This document shows positions 33,494 to 42,417 of a stretch of 64,000 nucleotides of DNA, in pieces (positions within the stretch are counted from its first letter, which is position 1; each line of letters begins with the position of its first letter). The stretch is taken from NCBI RefSeq assembly GCF_047654785.1, contig NZ_JASGKQ010000003.1, positions 806,001-870,000 of the forward strand, read 5' to 3'. A model generated the notes under the pieces. It searched no databases. It worked only from the letters and a program-made list of their open reading frames with translations, and was not told where the DNA came from. This DNA comes from Pelomonas sp047654785. GTDB lineage: Bacteria; Pseudomonadota; Gammaproteobacteria; Burkholderiales; Burkholderiaceae_C. The position numbers and the translations under genes are program-made.

Positions 33494-34413
33494 GGGGACA
33501 GTCCTTCCGTGGGAAAACGCCGGATTGTCGCCGCCCGGTGCGGCCAGCGTGCCGCGGCCTCGGCCAGCAGGCGGCCGACGGGGCCGCGGCCGTCCAGCGC
33601 CAGGCCCAGGTGCCCGGCGGCTTCCGACAGCCGCGCGGCCGGGTCGCCCAGGTCCAGCGCCGCCGCGCCGTTCTGCTTGGACAGCTTGTGCCCGTCCGCC
33701 GCCAGCACCAGCGGCGTGTGCAGGTAGCGCGGCGTGGGCAGGCCCAGGCGCCGCTGCAGCGCGATCTGGCGCGGCGTGTTGTCGGCCAGGTCTTCGCCGC
33801 GCACGACGTCGGTGATGCCTTGCGCGGCGTCGTCCACGACGACCGCGAGCTGGTAGGCCCACAGGCCGTCGGCGCGCTTCAGCACGAAGTCGCCGACCTC
33901 CGCGGCCAGGTCCTGCGACTGCGCGCCCAGGCGGCGGTCCCGCCAGTCGACGCGGGCGCCGTCTTCCCCGTCGGCATCGACGCGGAAGCGCCATGCGCGC
34001 ACCGGGCGGCCGCGCGTGCCGTGGCGGCAGGTGCCGGGGTAGACCAGCTCGCCGTGCTTCGCGCGCGGGCCGGCGAGGCGGGCCTGGGCGGCGGCGATCT
34101 CGGCGCGGGTGCAGGCGCAGCCGTAGGCGTGGCCGGCGGCGGCCAGGCGGTCCAGCGCGGCCTGGTACCGCTCGCCGCGGCGGGACTGCCGCACCGGCGG
34201 CTCGTCGGCGTGCAGCCCCAGCGCCGCGAGCTGGCCGAGGATGAGCTCGTCCATGCCCGGCGGGCAGCGCGGGCCGTCCACGTCCTCGAGGCGCACCAGC
34301 CAGCGGCCGCCGTGGGCGCGCGCATCCAGCCAACCGGCCAGCGCGGCCACCAGCGAGCCGGCGTGCAGCGGGCCGGTGGGCGACGGGGCGAAGCGGCCGC
34401 AGTAGGGCGTCAC
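33490..34413 (-). CDS. gluQ: Glutamyl-Q tRNA(Asp) synthetase
   Basis: The 307-residue protein is a truncated glutamyl-tRNA synthetase that adds glutamate to queuosine at position 34 of tRNA(Asp). It has the HIGH-like FAPSPTGPLHAGSL, zinc cysteines in YGCACTRAE and YPGTCRHG, and a KMSKS-like HKLSKQN, and lacks an anticodon-binding domain. The GTG at 34413 overlaps the stop of the LysR gene and places FAPSPTG at the normal distance, so it is preferred to the ATG at 34482. The run LysR-gluQ-FKBP is coupled by overlaps. Confidence 0.93.
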   Translation of the reverse strand: MTPYCGRFAPSPTGPLHAGSLVAALAGWLDARAHGGRWLVRLEDVDGPRCPPGMDELILGQLAALGLHADEPPVRQSRRGERYQAALDRLAAAGHAYGCACTRAEIAAAQARLAGPRAKHGELVYPGTCRHGTRGRPVRAWRFRVDADGEDGARVDWRDRRLGAQSQDLAAEVGDFVLKRADGLWAYQLAVVVDDAAQGITDVVRGEDLADNTPRQIALQRRLGLPTPRYLHTPLVLAADGHKLSKQNGAAALDLGDPAARLSEAAGHLGLALDGRGPVGRLLAEAAARWPHRAATIRRFPTEGLSP

Positions 34414-35378
34414 AGCAGCAGGCCCTCGTGCTGCGCCAGCAGCGCGGCGCGCGTCGTCTCGCTGCGCAGCCGCGCCAGCCACCAGGCCAGCGCCTTGCCG
34501 GGGGCGGCGCCGGTGTCGCGCCAGGCGTAGTGGATGGCGGCGTCGCGCAGGCCTTCGTAGGTGGACTTGCGCACCAGCCGGCCGGCCTCGGCGTGCCGGC
34601 GCACCATGGGCGCGGGTACGGAGCCGCAGCCCAGGCCGCGCAGCAGGCCCTCGACCTTGGCGGCCAGCGACGGCAGCGTCAGCACGTCCTGCCCGGGCAG
34701 CACGCCGATGGTGACGGGCTGCAGCTGGCGGGCGCTGTCGGCCACGGTGATGACGCGGTGCTCGGCGATCTGCGCAGCGGTCAGCGGCTCGGGCGCGCCG
34801 GCCAGCGGGTGGTGCGGCGCGACGCAGAAGGCGAACTCCAGCGCCCCCAGCGGCTCGCTCTGGATGGCGGCGTTGGGCGTGCGCGGCGGCATGCCGATGG
34901 CGATGTCGGCCTGGCCGCTGAGCAGCGCCTCCCAGGTGCCGGACAGCACCTCCACGCGCAGCTTCAGCCGCGTGGGCGGCGGGCCGCCGCCGTCCAGGCG
35001 CTGGGCGTAGAAGGCTTCCATCAGGTCGAACAGCGCGCGGCGGGCGAGCGCGTCGTCCACCGCGATCGTCAGCTCGCTCTCCCAGCCGGTGGCGATGCGG
35101 CGCACCCGGTTGGCCACGGCGTCCAGCTCCTGCAGCAGGCGCCGGCCCTCGGTGAGCAGCTCCTGCCCGGCGCGGGTCAGCACGGCCTGGCGGGAGCTGC
35201 GGTCGAACAGCAGCACGTCCAGCGCGTCTTCCAGCTGGCGCACGGCATAGGTCAGCGCCGACGGCACGCGCCCCATCTCGCGGGCGGCGGCGGCGAAGCT
35301 GCCGGTGCGGGCGATGGTGTCCATCATGGACAGCGCCTCGGGCGTGAGGGCGCGGCGTTTGTCGGCGTTGTGCGGCAT
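34410..35378 (-). CDS. LysR-type transcriptional regulator
   Basis: The 322-residue protein has an N-terminal winged helix (MMDTIARTGSFAAAAREMGRVPSALTYAVRQLE region, about residues 18-50) and a LysR substrate-binding domain (95-310). It is divergent from the pirin gene and may regulate it, as LysR proteins often control the gene next to them, with about 99 bases between starts for shared control. GluQ and FKBP are translated after it. The ligand is unknown. Confidence 0.9.
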   Translation of the reverse strand: MPHNADKRRALTPEALSMMDTIARTGSFAAAAREMGRVPSALTYAVRQLEDALDVLLFDRSSRQAVLTRAGQELLTEGRRLLQELDAVANRVRRIATGWESELTIAVDDALARRALFDLMEAFYAQRLDGGGPPPTRLKLRVEVLSGTWEALLSGQADIAIGMPPRTPNAAIQSEPLGALEFAFCVAPHHPLAGAPEPLTAAQIAEHRVITVADSARQLQPVTIGVLPGQDVLTLPSLAAKVEGLLRGLGCGSVPAPMVRRHAEAGRLVRKSTYEGLRDAAIHYAWRDTGAAPGKALAWWLARLRSETTRAALLAQHEGLLL

Positions 35379-35477
35379 CCGTTCAGTCTATTTGAATGGT
35401 GTCCCCCGGCGCGGCTGGGCGATGGCGGCGGGCGCGCTGCCTACAGTGGCGCCATCGCATCGAGCCCGGAGCCCGCC

Positions 35478-36200
35478 ATGCTGGAGCTGATCAAGTCCTG
35501 CGACCGCGGCCATGCCGACCACGGCTGGCTGGAGTCCTTCCACAGCTTTTCCTTCGCCGACTACCACGACCCCGCCCGCATGGGCTTCGGCGCGCTGCGC
35601 GTCATCAACGAAGACCGCATCGCCCCGGGCACCGGCTTCGGCATGCACGGCCACCGCGACATGGAGATCATCAGCTACGTGCTCTCCGGCGAGCTGGCGC
35701 ACAAGGACAGCCTGGGCAACGGCGAGCGCGGCGGCGCGAGCGCGGGCGTGATCCGCCCCGGCGACGTGCAGCGCATGAGCGCCGGCACCGGCGTGATGCA
35801 CAGCGAGTTCAACCATGCGCGCGACCAGGCCACGCACTTCCTGCAGATCTGGATACAGCCCGACCGCCGCGGCCTCCCGCCCAGCTACGAGCAGCGGCAT
35901 TTCGACGCCGCCTCCAAGCGCGGCCGGCTGTGCCTGGTGGCGGCCCGCGACGGCGCGGACGGCGCCGTCGCCCTGCACGCCGACGCCCGGCTCTACGCCG
36001 GCCTGTTCGACGGCGCCGAGCGCGCCGAGCTGGACCTGGCGGGCGGGCGCATCGCCTACGTCCACCTGGTGCGCGGCGTGCTGACCGTCAACGGCCAGGC
36101 GCTGTCGGCGGGCGACGCGCTGCAGATCCGCCAGACCCCGCGCCTCGCGCTGGCCGCAGGCCAGGACGCCGAGGTGCTCGTGTTCGACCTCGCGGCCTGA
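35478..36200 (+). CDS. Pirin-family bicupin protein
   Basis: The 240-residue protein is a YhaK/YhhW-like pirin. The metal-binding cupin motif is visible in GFGMHGHRDMEIISYVLSG and GVMHSEFNHA. Some pirins are quercetinases. It is followed 34 bases later by a WrbA-like quinone reductase, which is a common pairing for handling of quinones and flavonoids, and is divergent from a LysR regulator. TACAGT, a possible -10, lies near 35441. Confident as to family, not substrate. Confidence 0.92.
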   Translation: MLELIKSCDRGHADHGWLESFHSFSFADYHDPARMGFGALRVINEDRIAPGTGFGMHGHRDMEIISYVLSGELAHKDSLGNGERGGASAGVIRPGDVQRMSAGTGVMHSEFNHARDQATHFLQIWIQPDRRGLPPSYEQRHFDAASKRGRLCLVAARDGADGAVALHADARLYAGLFDGAERAELDLAGGRIAYVHLVRGVLTVNGQALSAGDALQIRQTPRLALAAGQDAEVLVFDLAA

Positions 36201-36234
36201 GCGCCGCTCCACCTTCCCCCACAGGAGTTTTCCC

Positions 36235-36798
36235 ATGAGCAAGATCGTCGTCCTCTACCACTCCGGCTACGGCCACACCCGCAAGATCGCCGAGGCCGTC
36301 GCCGGCGCGGCCGGCGCGCAGCTGATCGCCATCGACGCCGAGGGCAACCTCGGCGAGGCCGACTGGGCCGCGCTGGCCGCGGCGGACGGCATCATCTTCG
36401 GCACGCCGACCTACATGGGCGGCCCGAGCTGGCAGTTCAAGAAGTTCGCCGACGCCAGCAGCAAGCCCTGGTACGCGCAGCTGTGGAAGGACAAGATCGC
36501 CGCCGGCTTCACCAACTCGGCCACGCTGAACGGCGACAAGGCCGGCACCCTGAGCTACCTGCACGCGCTGAGCCAGCAGCACGGCATGGTCTGGGTGGGC
36601 ATCGGCCTGAAGGCGCCCAACCACAAGGCCGCCACGCGCGACGACATCAACAACCTCGGCGGCTACGCCGGCCTGATCACGCAGACCCCCAGCGACGCCT
36701 CCGCCGAGGAGATGGTGCCGGGCGACATCGCCACGGCCAAGGTCTTCGGCGAGCGCGTGAAGGCGGCCGTGGACCGCTGGGTCAAGGGCGGGGCCTAA
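36235..36798 (+). CDS. WrbA-like flavodoxin-fold NAD(P)H:quinone oxidoreductase
   Basis: The 187-residue flavoprotein has the FMN phosphate loop VLYHSGYGHTRKIAE, GTPTYMGGPSWQFKKF and a C-terminal helix. It belongs to the flavodoxin/NADPH-dependent FMN reductase group near WrbA, which reduces quinones by two electrons. CACAGGAG precedes the ATG. It probably works with pirin under the LysR protein. The stop overlaps the convergent DUF1501 gene by four bases. Confidence 0.9.
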   Translation: MSKIVVLYHSGYGHTRKIAEAVAGAAGAQLIAIDAEGNLGEADWAALAAADGIIFGTPTYMGGPSWQFKKFADASSKPWYAQLWKDKIAAGFTNSATLNGDKAGTLSYLHALSQQHGMVWVGIGLKAPNHKAATRDDINNLGGYAGLITQTPSDASAEEMVPGDIATAKVFGERVKAAVDRWVKGGA

Positions 36799-37985
36799 AC
36801 CAGCCCCAGGTCGCGCGGGCGGGCGCCGGGGAACACGGCGGCCAGCTGCGCGTCGCCCAGGCCGTACAGGCGCTGGAACAGGCCGCCGAGCAGCGCGCGG
36901 TACTCGTTGAGCACCGGATAGTCGCGGCCCTGGTGCAGCGTGGCGGCGGCCACCGCCACCTGCTCGCCGGCCACGCGGGCGCCGCGCAGGCCGCCGCCCA
37001 GCACCCAGTAGACGCTGCCGTGGCCATGGTCGGTGCCGCGGCTGCCGTTCTCGCGGAAGGTGCGGCCGAATTCGCTGAGCACCACCACCACGGTGTCCCG
37101 CCAGCGCGGCCCCATCTCGTCGGCGAACAGCGCCAGGCCCCGGCCCAGCTCGCCCAGCCGGTTGGCGAGCGGGCCGGTCGCGCCGCCCTGGGCCGCGTGC
37201 GTGTCCCAGCCGCCCACGTCGATGAAGCCCAGCGCCACGTGCTCGCGCATCAGCCGCGCGACGCGCCAGGCCTCCAGCGCGAAGCCCCGGGCCGGGATCG
37301 CGCCGCGGCTGGCGGCTTCCATCTCGCCGGCCCCGGCCAGCGTGCGGCTCACCTCGTCGCGCACCGCGAAGCCGCCGCCGACCGCGCCGGCCAGCCGGCT
37401 ACCGGCGTACATGCCGGCGATGGCCCGCGCCTGCGCGGCGTCGAGCGCGCCGCGGCCCAGCTCGCGCAGCGCCTGGTTGGCCACCGGCTCGCCGCCGCGC
37501 AGGATCAGTGGCAGCTGGTCCGTGAAAGCCATGGCCTGCGGGCCGGCGCCCAGCACGCCGGCCAGGCGGTTCAGGAAGCCGCTGCGGAAGTCGCGGCCGC
37601 CTGGGCGGCCTGGGGCGGGGTCGTCCGGCTGGCCGCGTTCGATGCGGTCCTGGGTCTCGAAGTGGCTGCGCGAGAGGTCGTGGGTGCCGGCGAAGGGCAC
37701 GAACGCGGCCTGGCCCTGCTGCCACAGCGGGTGCAGGCTGTCGGCCAGCGCGGGCGCCAGGCCCCAGTCGCCGTCCAGCGGCAGCGTGGCGTCGCGGGCG
37801 ATGGCGATGCTGGGGCGGGCCTCGTCGTAGAACGGCGACGCGACGGGCACCAGCAGGCTGGCCGCGTCGTAGGCGCCGCGCAGGAACACGACGAGCAGGC
37901 GCGGCGTGCCGGGCGCGGCGGCCCACAGCCGTGTGCCGGGCAGCGTGGCGGCCAGGCCCAGTTGGAGCAGGTGGCGGCGTTGCAT
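36795..37985 (-). CDS. DUF1501 exported protein (sulfatase-like fold)
   Basis: The 396-residue protein starts with a twin-arginine-like leader (MQRRHLLQLGLAATLPG) and has the DUF1501 core: VVFLRGAYDA, SHFETQD, GFIDVGGWDTHAAQGG, VVVLSEFGRT, TDHGHGS. DUF1501 proteins are alkaline-phosphatase-superfamily-like, and their function is unknown. It is always found next to a DUF1800 gene, as here: the two are separated by five bases in the order DUF1800-DUF1501. Confidence 0.9.
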   Translation of the reverse strand: MQRRHLLQLGLAATLPGTRLWAAAPGTPRLLVVFLRGAYDAASLLVPVASPFYDEARPSIAIARDATLPLDGDWGLAPALADSLHPLWQQGQAAFVPFAGTHDLSRSHFETQDRIERGQPDDPAPGRPGGRDFRSGFLNRLAGVLGAGPQAMAFTDQLPLILRGGEPVANQALRELGRGALDAAQARAIAGMYAGSRLAGAVGGGFAVRDEVSRTLAGAGEMEAASRGAIPARGFALEAWRVARLMREHVALGFIDVGGWDTHAAQGGATGPLANRLGELGRGLALFADEMGPRWRDTVVVVLSEFGRTFRENGSRGTDHGHGSVYWVLGGGLRGARVAGEQVAVAAATLHQGRDYPVLNEYRALLGGLFQRLYGLGDAQLAAVFPGARPRDLGLV

Positions 37986-37990
37986 GGCGG

Positions 37991-39499
37991 TCAGCGGTGC
38001 ATGAACTCGGGCGAGGCGAGCAGCAGGGTGTTCCAGGCCTGCGGCGAGGCGGCGCCGGCCAGCGCCGCGCGCGTGGCGGGCGCCAGGCGCGGCGCGATGG
38101 CGTCGCGGTACAGCGGCGTGTCCAGCTGCGGCACGGCCGGGCGGCGCTGGCCCGGGGCCCGGCGCAGCGCCGGCATGCCGCTGCCGATGGCCTGCGCGAC
38201 CTCGAAGCGCGTGGCCATCTGCCCGGGCCCGGCCCAGGCGCCCTCGTCCAGCGGGTAGCCGTCGGGCGTCGCGCGGTCGTGGGGCGCCTGGCCGAGCCGG
38301 TTCAGCCAGCCGAGCAGCGGCGCGGTGTCGAGCGCCGCGCGGTCGGCATGGGCCAGCCGCACGGCGGAGACGACGTAGTGCACCGGGTCCTTGAACTTGC
38401 GGCCCAACGAGGCCTCGAACTCGGGCGAGGCGACCAGGGTGCGCAGCACCTCGGCGATGCGGCCGTCGCTGCGCCGCCAGCGCTCGGCCATCCGCGCGAC
38501 CAGCGCGGGCGGCGGCTCGTCGGCGACGAAGTAGCGGGCCAGCTTGGCGCACAGGTGGCGCGCGGTGGCGGGATGGCGGGCCAGCAGGTCGAGCACGTGG
38601 TCGATCTCGGCCAGGCCGTCGCCGCGGATGGGCTGGCCCAGCAGCGTCTTGGCGCCGAAGTCGTGCCGCGCGGGGTTGAACTCCGCCAGCCCGTCGCGCC
38701 AGTACCGGGCCTGCTGCGCGGGGCGCAGCCGGGGCGGGCCGTCCGCCAGGCGCAGGCCCAGGCCGGTGAGCACCCGGGCCAGCGCCTGCACGTCGCGCTG
38801 GCCGTAGCCTCCGTCCACGCCCAGCGTGTGCAGCTCCAGCAGCTCGCGGGCGTGGTTCTCGTTGAGGCGGCGGGCGGCGTTGCGCTCGTTGTCCAGGTAG
38901 CGCAGCAGGGCCGGGTGGCGGACCGCGTAGCCCAGCAGGTCGCGGAAGCGCCCGAGCGCGCGCTCGCGCAGGCCCTGCTCGTAGTCGCCCACCATCGCGC
39001 GCAGGTCGCCTTTGGCCTGGGCCACGTTGAAGTGGTTGAACCAGAACCAGGTCAGCTGCTCGCGCAGCTGCTGCGGCGAGTCCAGCGCGTGCAGCAGCGT
39101 GCGCGCCGAGGCCCCGCGGGCCAGCCGGGCCAGCGCCTGCTGGTAAGCCCGGCGCGCGGCGGCGCGGGCGTCGCCGTCGGCGAGGGCATCGGCCGCCTGG
39201 CGCTGCGCCGCCAGCTGCTGCACCAGCGGCAGCAGCGGTGGCAGCGGCGGGAGGGCCGGCGGCCGGGCGGCGGGGCCGTCGTCGAGCTGCGCGTCCAGCC
39301 AGGCGGCGCGGCCCTGGCGGCGCAGCTGCGCGAGGTCGGCGCCGGTGGCGCCCCAGGTGAGGCGGTCCAGCCAGAGCGCGTCGCGGGCCGTTTGGGCGGT
39401 CGTTTGGGCGGCCGGTTGCGTGGCCGGATCAGCGGCCGGCGCGGTGGCGCAGCCGGCGAGGACGGCAGCGAGGACGGCAGCGAGCGCGAGGGTTCTCAT
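37991..39499 (-). CDS. DUF1800 lipoprotein
   Basis: The 502-residue protein has a lipobox (AAVLAGC at residues 11-17) after the ATG at 39499, followed by a Thr/Gln-rich linker, then the DUF1800 domain with WFWFNHFNV, NARELLELHTLGV and HVLDLLARHPATARHLCAKL. An upstream ATG at 39511 would add four residues. DUF1800/DUF1501 pairs are thought to be envelope proteins in an unknown process. The gene order matches the usual pairing. Confidence 0.88.
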   Translation of the reverse strand: MRTLALAAVLAAVLAGCATAPAADPATQPAAQTTAQTARDALWLDRLTWGATGADLAQLRRQGRAAWLDAQLDDGPAARPPALPPLPPLLPLVQQLAAQRQAADALADGDARAAARRAYQQALARLARGASARTLLHALDSPQQLREQLTWFWFNHFNVAQAKGDLRAMVGDYEQGLRERALGRFRDLLGYAVRHPALLRYLDNERNAARRLNENHARELLELHTLGVDGGYGQRDVQALARVLTGLGLRLADGPPRLRPAQQARYWRDGLAEFNPARHDFGAKTLLGQPIRGDGLAEIDHVLDLLARHPATARHLCAKLARYFVADEPPPALVARMAERWRRSDGRIAEVLRTLVASPEFEASLGRKFKDPVHYVVSAVRLAHADRAALDTAPLLGWLNRLGQAPHDRATPDGYPLDEGAWAGPGQMATRFEVAQAIGSGMPALRRAPGQRRPAVPQLDTPLYRDAIAPRLAPATRAALAGAASPQAWNTLLLASPEFMHR

Positions 39500-39605
39500 G
39501 GCGGGCGCCATGATGGGCCCGCGCTGCGCCCGCTGTCGAGGCGGGCAACAAGACTTCACATCCGGTGACGGGCGGCTCGCAGCCCTCGCGGCCCGCCGGC
39601 GGGCC

Positions 39606-40601
39606 TCACTTCAGGTAGATCTTGTCGAACACGCCGCCGTCGTCGAAGTGCGTCTTCTGCACCTTGCGCCAGTCGCCGAACAGCTCGTCGAGGGTGAACA
39701 GCTTGACCGGCGCGAAGGTCTTCGCGTATTTGGCCGCGACCTTGGCATCGCGGGGCCGGTAGTAGTTCTGCGCCGCCAGCTCCTGGCCTTCGGGGCCGTA
39801 CAGGTACTCCAGGTAGGACTGGGCCTGCTTGCGGGTGCCGCGCTTGTCGACGACCTTGTCCACGACGGCCACGGGCGGCTCGGCCAGGATGGACAGGCTG
39901 GGCGTGACGATCTCGAACTTCTCCGGGCCCAGTTCCCTGACGGCCAGGAAGGCTTCGTTCTCCCAGGCGATCAGCACGTCGCCGATGCCGCGCTCGACGA
40001 AGGTGGTCGTCGCGCCGCGGGCGCCGGAGTCCAGCACCTTGACGTTGGCGAAGAGCTTTTTGACGAAGTCCTGCGCCGTGGCCGGCGTGCCGCCGTTCTT
40101 CAGGTGGTAGCCCCAGGCGGCCAGGTAGTTCCAGCGCGCGCCGCCGCTGGTCTTGGGGTTGGGCGTGATGACGCCGACGCCGGGCCTGACCAGGTCCGGC
40201 CAGTCCTTGATGCCCTTGGGGTTGCCCTTGCGCACCAGGAACACGATGGTGGACGTGTAGGGTGACGCGTTCTGCGGCAGGCGCTTCTGCCAGTCCAGCG
40301 GCAGCAGCTTGTGGTCGGCGATGGCGTCGATGTCGTAGGCCAGCGCCAGCGTCACCACGTCGGCCTCCAGGCCGTCGATCACGGAGCGTGCCTGCTTGCC
40401 CGAGCCGCCGTGCGAGGCCTTGATGGTGAGGGTCTCGCCGGTCCTGGCCTTCCAGTGGGCGGCGAAGGCCTTGTTGAAGTCCTGGTACAGCTCGCGCGTG
40501 GGGTCGTAGGAGACGTTCAGCAGCGAGGCCTGCGCGTGGGCGCCGGTGGCGGTGAAGGTGGCGAAGGCCGTGAAGGCGAGGGCGGTGAGGGTGCGGCGCA
40601 T
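39606..40601 (-). CDS. sbp: Sulfate/thiosulfate-binding periplasmic protein
   Basis: The 331-residue protein has a signal peptide ending at AHAQA (residue 25) and the Sbp signature LLNVSYDPTRELYQDFN, KASHGGSGKQARSVIDGLEADVVTLALAYD and NPKTSGGARWNYLAAWG. It delivers sulfate to CysTWA. The permease and ATPase genes that usually follow sbp are absent; the next genes downstream are DUF1800/DUF1501. It lies 41 bases after cysB and is probably cotranscribed with it. Confidence 0.95.
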   Translation of the reverse strand: MRRTLTALAFTAFATFTATGAHAQASLLNVSYDPTRELYQDFNKAFAAHWKARTGETLTIKASHGGSGKQARSVIDGLEADVVTLALAYDIDAIADHKLLPLDWQKRLPQNASPYTSTIVFLVRKGNPKGIKDWPDLVRPGVGVITPNPKTSGGARWNYLAAWGYHLKNGGTPATAQDFVKKLFANVKVLDSGARGATTTFVERGIGDVLIAWENEAFLAVRELGPEKFEIVTPSLSILAEPPVAVVDKVVDKRGTRKQAQSYLEYLYGPEGQELAAQNYYRPRDAKVAAKYAKTFAPVKLFTLDELFGDWRKVQKTHFDDGGVFDKIYLK

Positions 40602-40642
40602 GGTCGTCGTGGTCGGGGACAGGGCAGGGTGAGGGAGGCGGG

Positions 40643-41587
40643 TCAGGCGGCTTCGGCCCAGGTCGGCGCGGGCTCGTGGCGGGCGGCGTCCACCACGTCG
40701 CGGCGCAGCGGCGACGCGAAGGTCTGGATGAAGGCGTACACGTAGTCGCGCAGGTAGGCGCTGCGGCGCACGGCCAGGCGGGTCATGTTGTCTTCGAACA
40801 GGTGGCGGGCGTCGAGGGCGCGCAGGTGGCGGTCGCGCTCCTCGTCGAAGGCGATGGCCGCGACGATGCCCACGCCCAGGCCCAGCTCCACGTAGGTCTT
40901 GATGACGTCGGCGTCCATCGCGCTGAGCACGATGTGCGGCGCGAGCCGCGCGGCGGCGAAGGCCGCGTCGATGTGCGAGCGGCCGGTGTAGCCGGGCTCG
41001 TAGGTGACGATGGGGTGCTGCGCCAGCCGCTCCAGCGTCAGCGGGCCGTCCAGCAGCGGGTGGCCGGGCGGCACGATGACCGCATGCGTCCAGCGGTAGC
41101 AGGGCAGGGCCACCAGCTCGGGGTACTGCGCCAGCGCCTCGGTGGCGATGCCCACGTCGGCCTCGCCGTCCAGCAGCAGCCGCGCGATCTGCTGCGGCGA
41201 GCCCTGCTGCAGGTGCAGGCTCACGTCGGGGTGGTGGGCGCGGAAGTCGCGCACGGCCGGCGGCAGCGCGTAGCGCGCCTGGCTGTGCGTGGCGGCGATG
41301 CGCAGCCGGCCGCTGCCGGCCTGGGCGAAGTCGTCGGCCGCGCGCCGCAGGTTCTCGGCCTCCTGCAGCAGCCGCTCGATGACGGGCAGCACCTGCTCGC
41401 CCGGCTCGGTCAGCCCGGTCAGGCGCTTGCCCACGCGCACGAACAGTTCGATGCCCAGTTCCTCCTCCAGCTCGCGGATCTGGCGGCTGACGCCCGGCTG
41501 CGAGGTGTGCAGCGCCTGCGCCACCTCGGTCAGGTTGAAGCCGCGGCGCTGGGCTTCGCGGACGGAGCGGAGTTGCTGGAAGTTCAT
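40643..41587 (-). CDS. cysB: CysB-family LysR regulator of sulfur assimilation
   Basis: The 314-residue regulator is of the CysB/Cbl group: MNFQQLRSVREAQRR with HTSQPGVSRQIRELE as recognition helix, the CysB-type pocket AATHSQARYALP, and TYEPGYTGRSHID. CysB activates sulfate-uptake genes when O-acetylserine or N-acetylserine is present. Its position directly upstream of sbp supports control of sulfate uptake. The ATG at 41587 is the family's conserved start. Confidence 0.94.
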   Translation of the reverse strand: MNFQQLRSVREAQRRGFNLTEVAQALHTSQPGVSRQIRELEEELGIELFVRVGKRLTGLTEPGEQVLPVIERLLQEAENLRRAADDFAQAGSGRLRIAATHSQARYALPPAVRDFRAHHPDVSLHLQQGSPQQIARLLLDGEADVGIATEALAQYPELVALPCYRWTHAVIVPPGHPLLDGPLTLERLAQHPIVTYEPGYTGRSHIDAAFAAARLAPHIVLSAMDADVIKTYVELGLGVGIVAAIAFDEERDRHLRALDARHLFEDNMTRLAVRRSAYLRDYVYAFIQTFASPLRRDVVDAARHEPAPTWAEAA

Positions 41588-41664
41588 GCGGCGGGATTCT
41601 TGCGACGCAGGGTGCGGCTTGTCGTCGAAGGAATGGCGATATGCATATGCGCTTCCTGATCGGC

Positions 41665-42285
41665 TCAGATCGTGCAGGCCCAGGCGCTGAATGCCGCCGC
41701 GCGCGGCCGGTGCTCGGCGGCGGCGCGGGCGCGGGCGGCCTCGACCCAGCTCCTGGCCGCCGGCAGCGGGCCGAAACCGGCCTCGGCGTTGATGTGGCCG
41801 GCGTTGCCGAGGTTGCTGTAGCTGGCGCCCCAGCGGTGCGCCCAGCGGGCGGCGCTGGCGGCGCTCATCCACGGGTCGGTGCTGCTGGCGATGAGGCGCG
41901 CGCGGCGCGGCAGGCGGTGCTGGGGCAGGGCGTGCGCGAGGCCGAACTTGTCGGGCTCGGCCGGCGCGACCAGCAGCGCCTCGCGGATCGGCGAGCCGGG
42001 CTGGTCGGCCAGGTGGCGGGCCAGCGCCAGGCAGCCGAAGCTGTGCGCGACGGCCAGCCATTCGCCGTCGCCCGCGACCTCCAGCGTGCGCGTGATGCGC
42101 TCGGCCCAGCGCTCCAGCTCGGGGCGGCTCGGGTCGCGCTGCGTGACGCGGCGGGCGTCGCGGTACTGGCCCTGCAGCCAGGTCTGCCAGTGCGCCGGGC
42201 CGCTGTCGTGCAGGCCCGGGATGATGAGGATGCGGGGCGGGCGGCGGCCCGCGGCGGCGGCCTCGGCGGATGCGGCGGTGCTCAT
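41665..42285 (-). CDS. RBBP9/YdeN-family alpha/beta hydrolase
   Basis: The 206-residue protein has the RBBP9/YdeN fold: ILIIPGLHDSGPAHWQTWL, the nucleophile elbow AHSFGC (serine), PWMSAASAARWAHRWG with the acid, and NAGHINAEAGFG with the catalytic His. Function of bacterial members is unknown. AGGAG precedes the ATG at 42285. In related genomes such a gene often sits beside cysB, so a role in sulfur metabolism is a weak inference. Confidence 0.87.
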   Translation of the reverse strand: MSTAASAEAAAAGRRPPRILIIPGLHDSGPAHWQTWLQGQYRDARRVTQRDPSRPELERWAERITRTLEVAGDGEWLAVAHSFGCLALARHLADQPGSPIREALLVAPAEPDKFGLAHALPQHRLPRRARLIASSTDPWMSAASAARWAHRWGASYSNLGNAGHINAEAGFGPLPAARSWVEAARARAAAEHRPRAAAFSAWACTI

Positions 42286-42417
42286 GGGCGCTCCTGTGTC
42301 GGGAAGGCCCAGTCTGCGCGGCGCGGCCGCGCCGGGGAACGAAGGAATCCGCAGCAGCGCATGCCCGCGCCGCATATCCGGGGCCGCGCCGCCGCTGCGG
42401 CTCGCGGGCCGGGGGCG

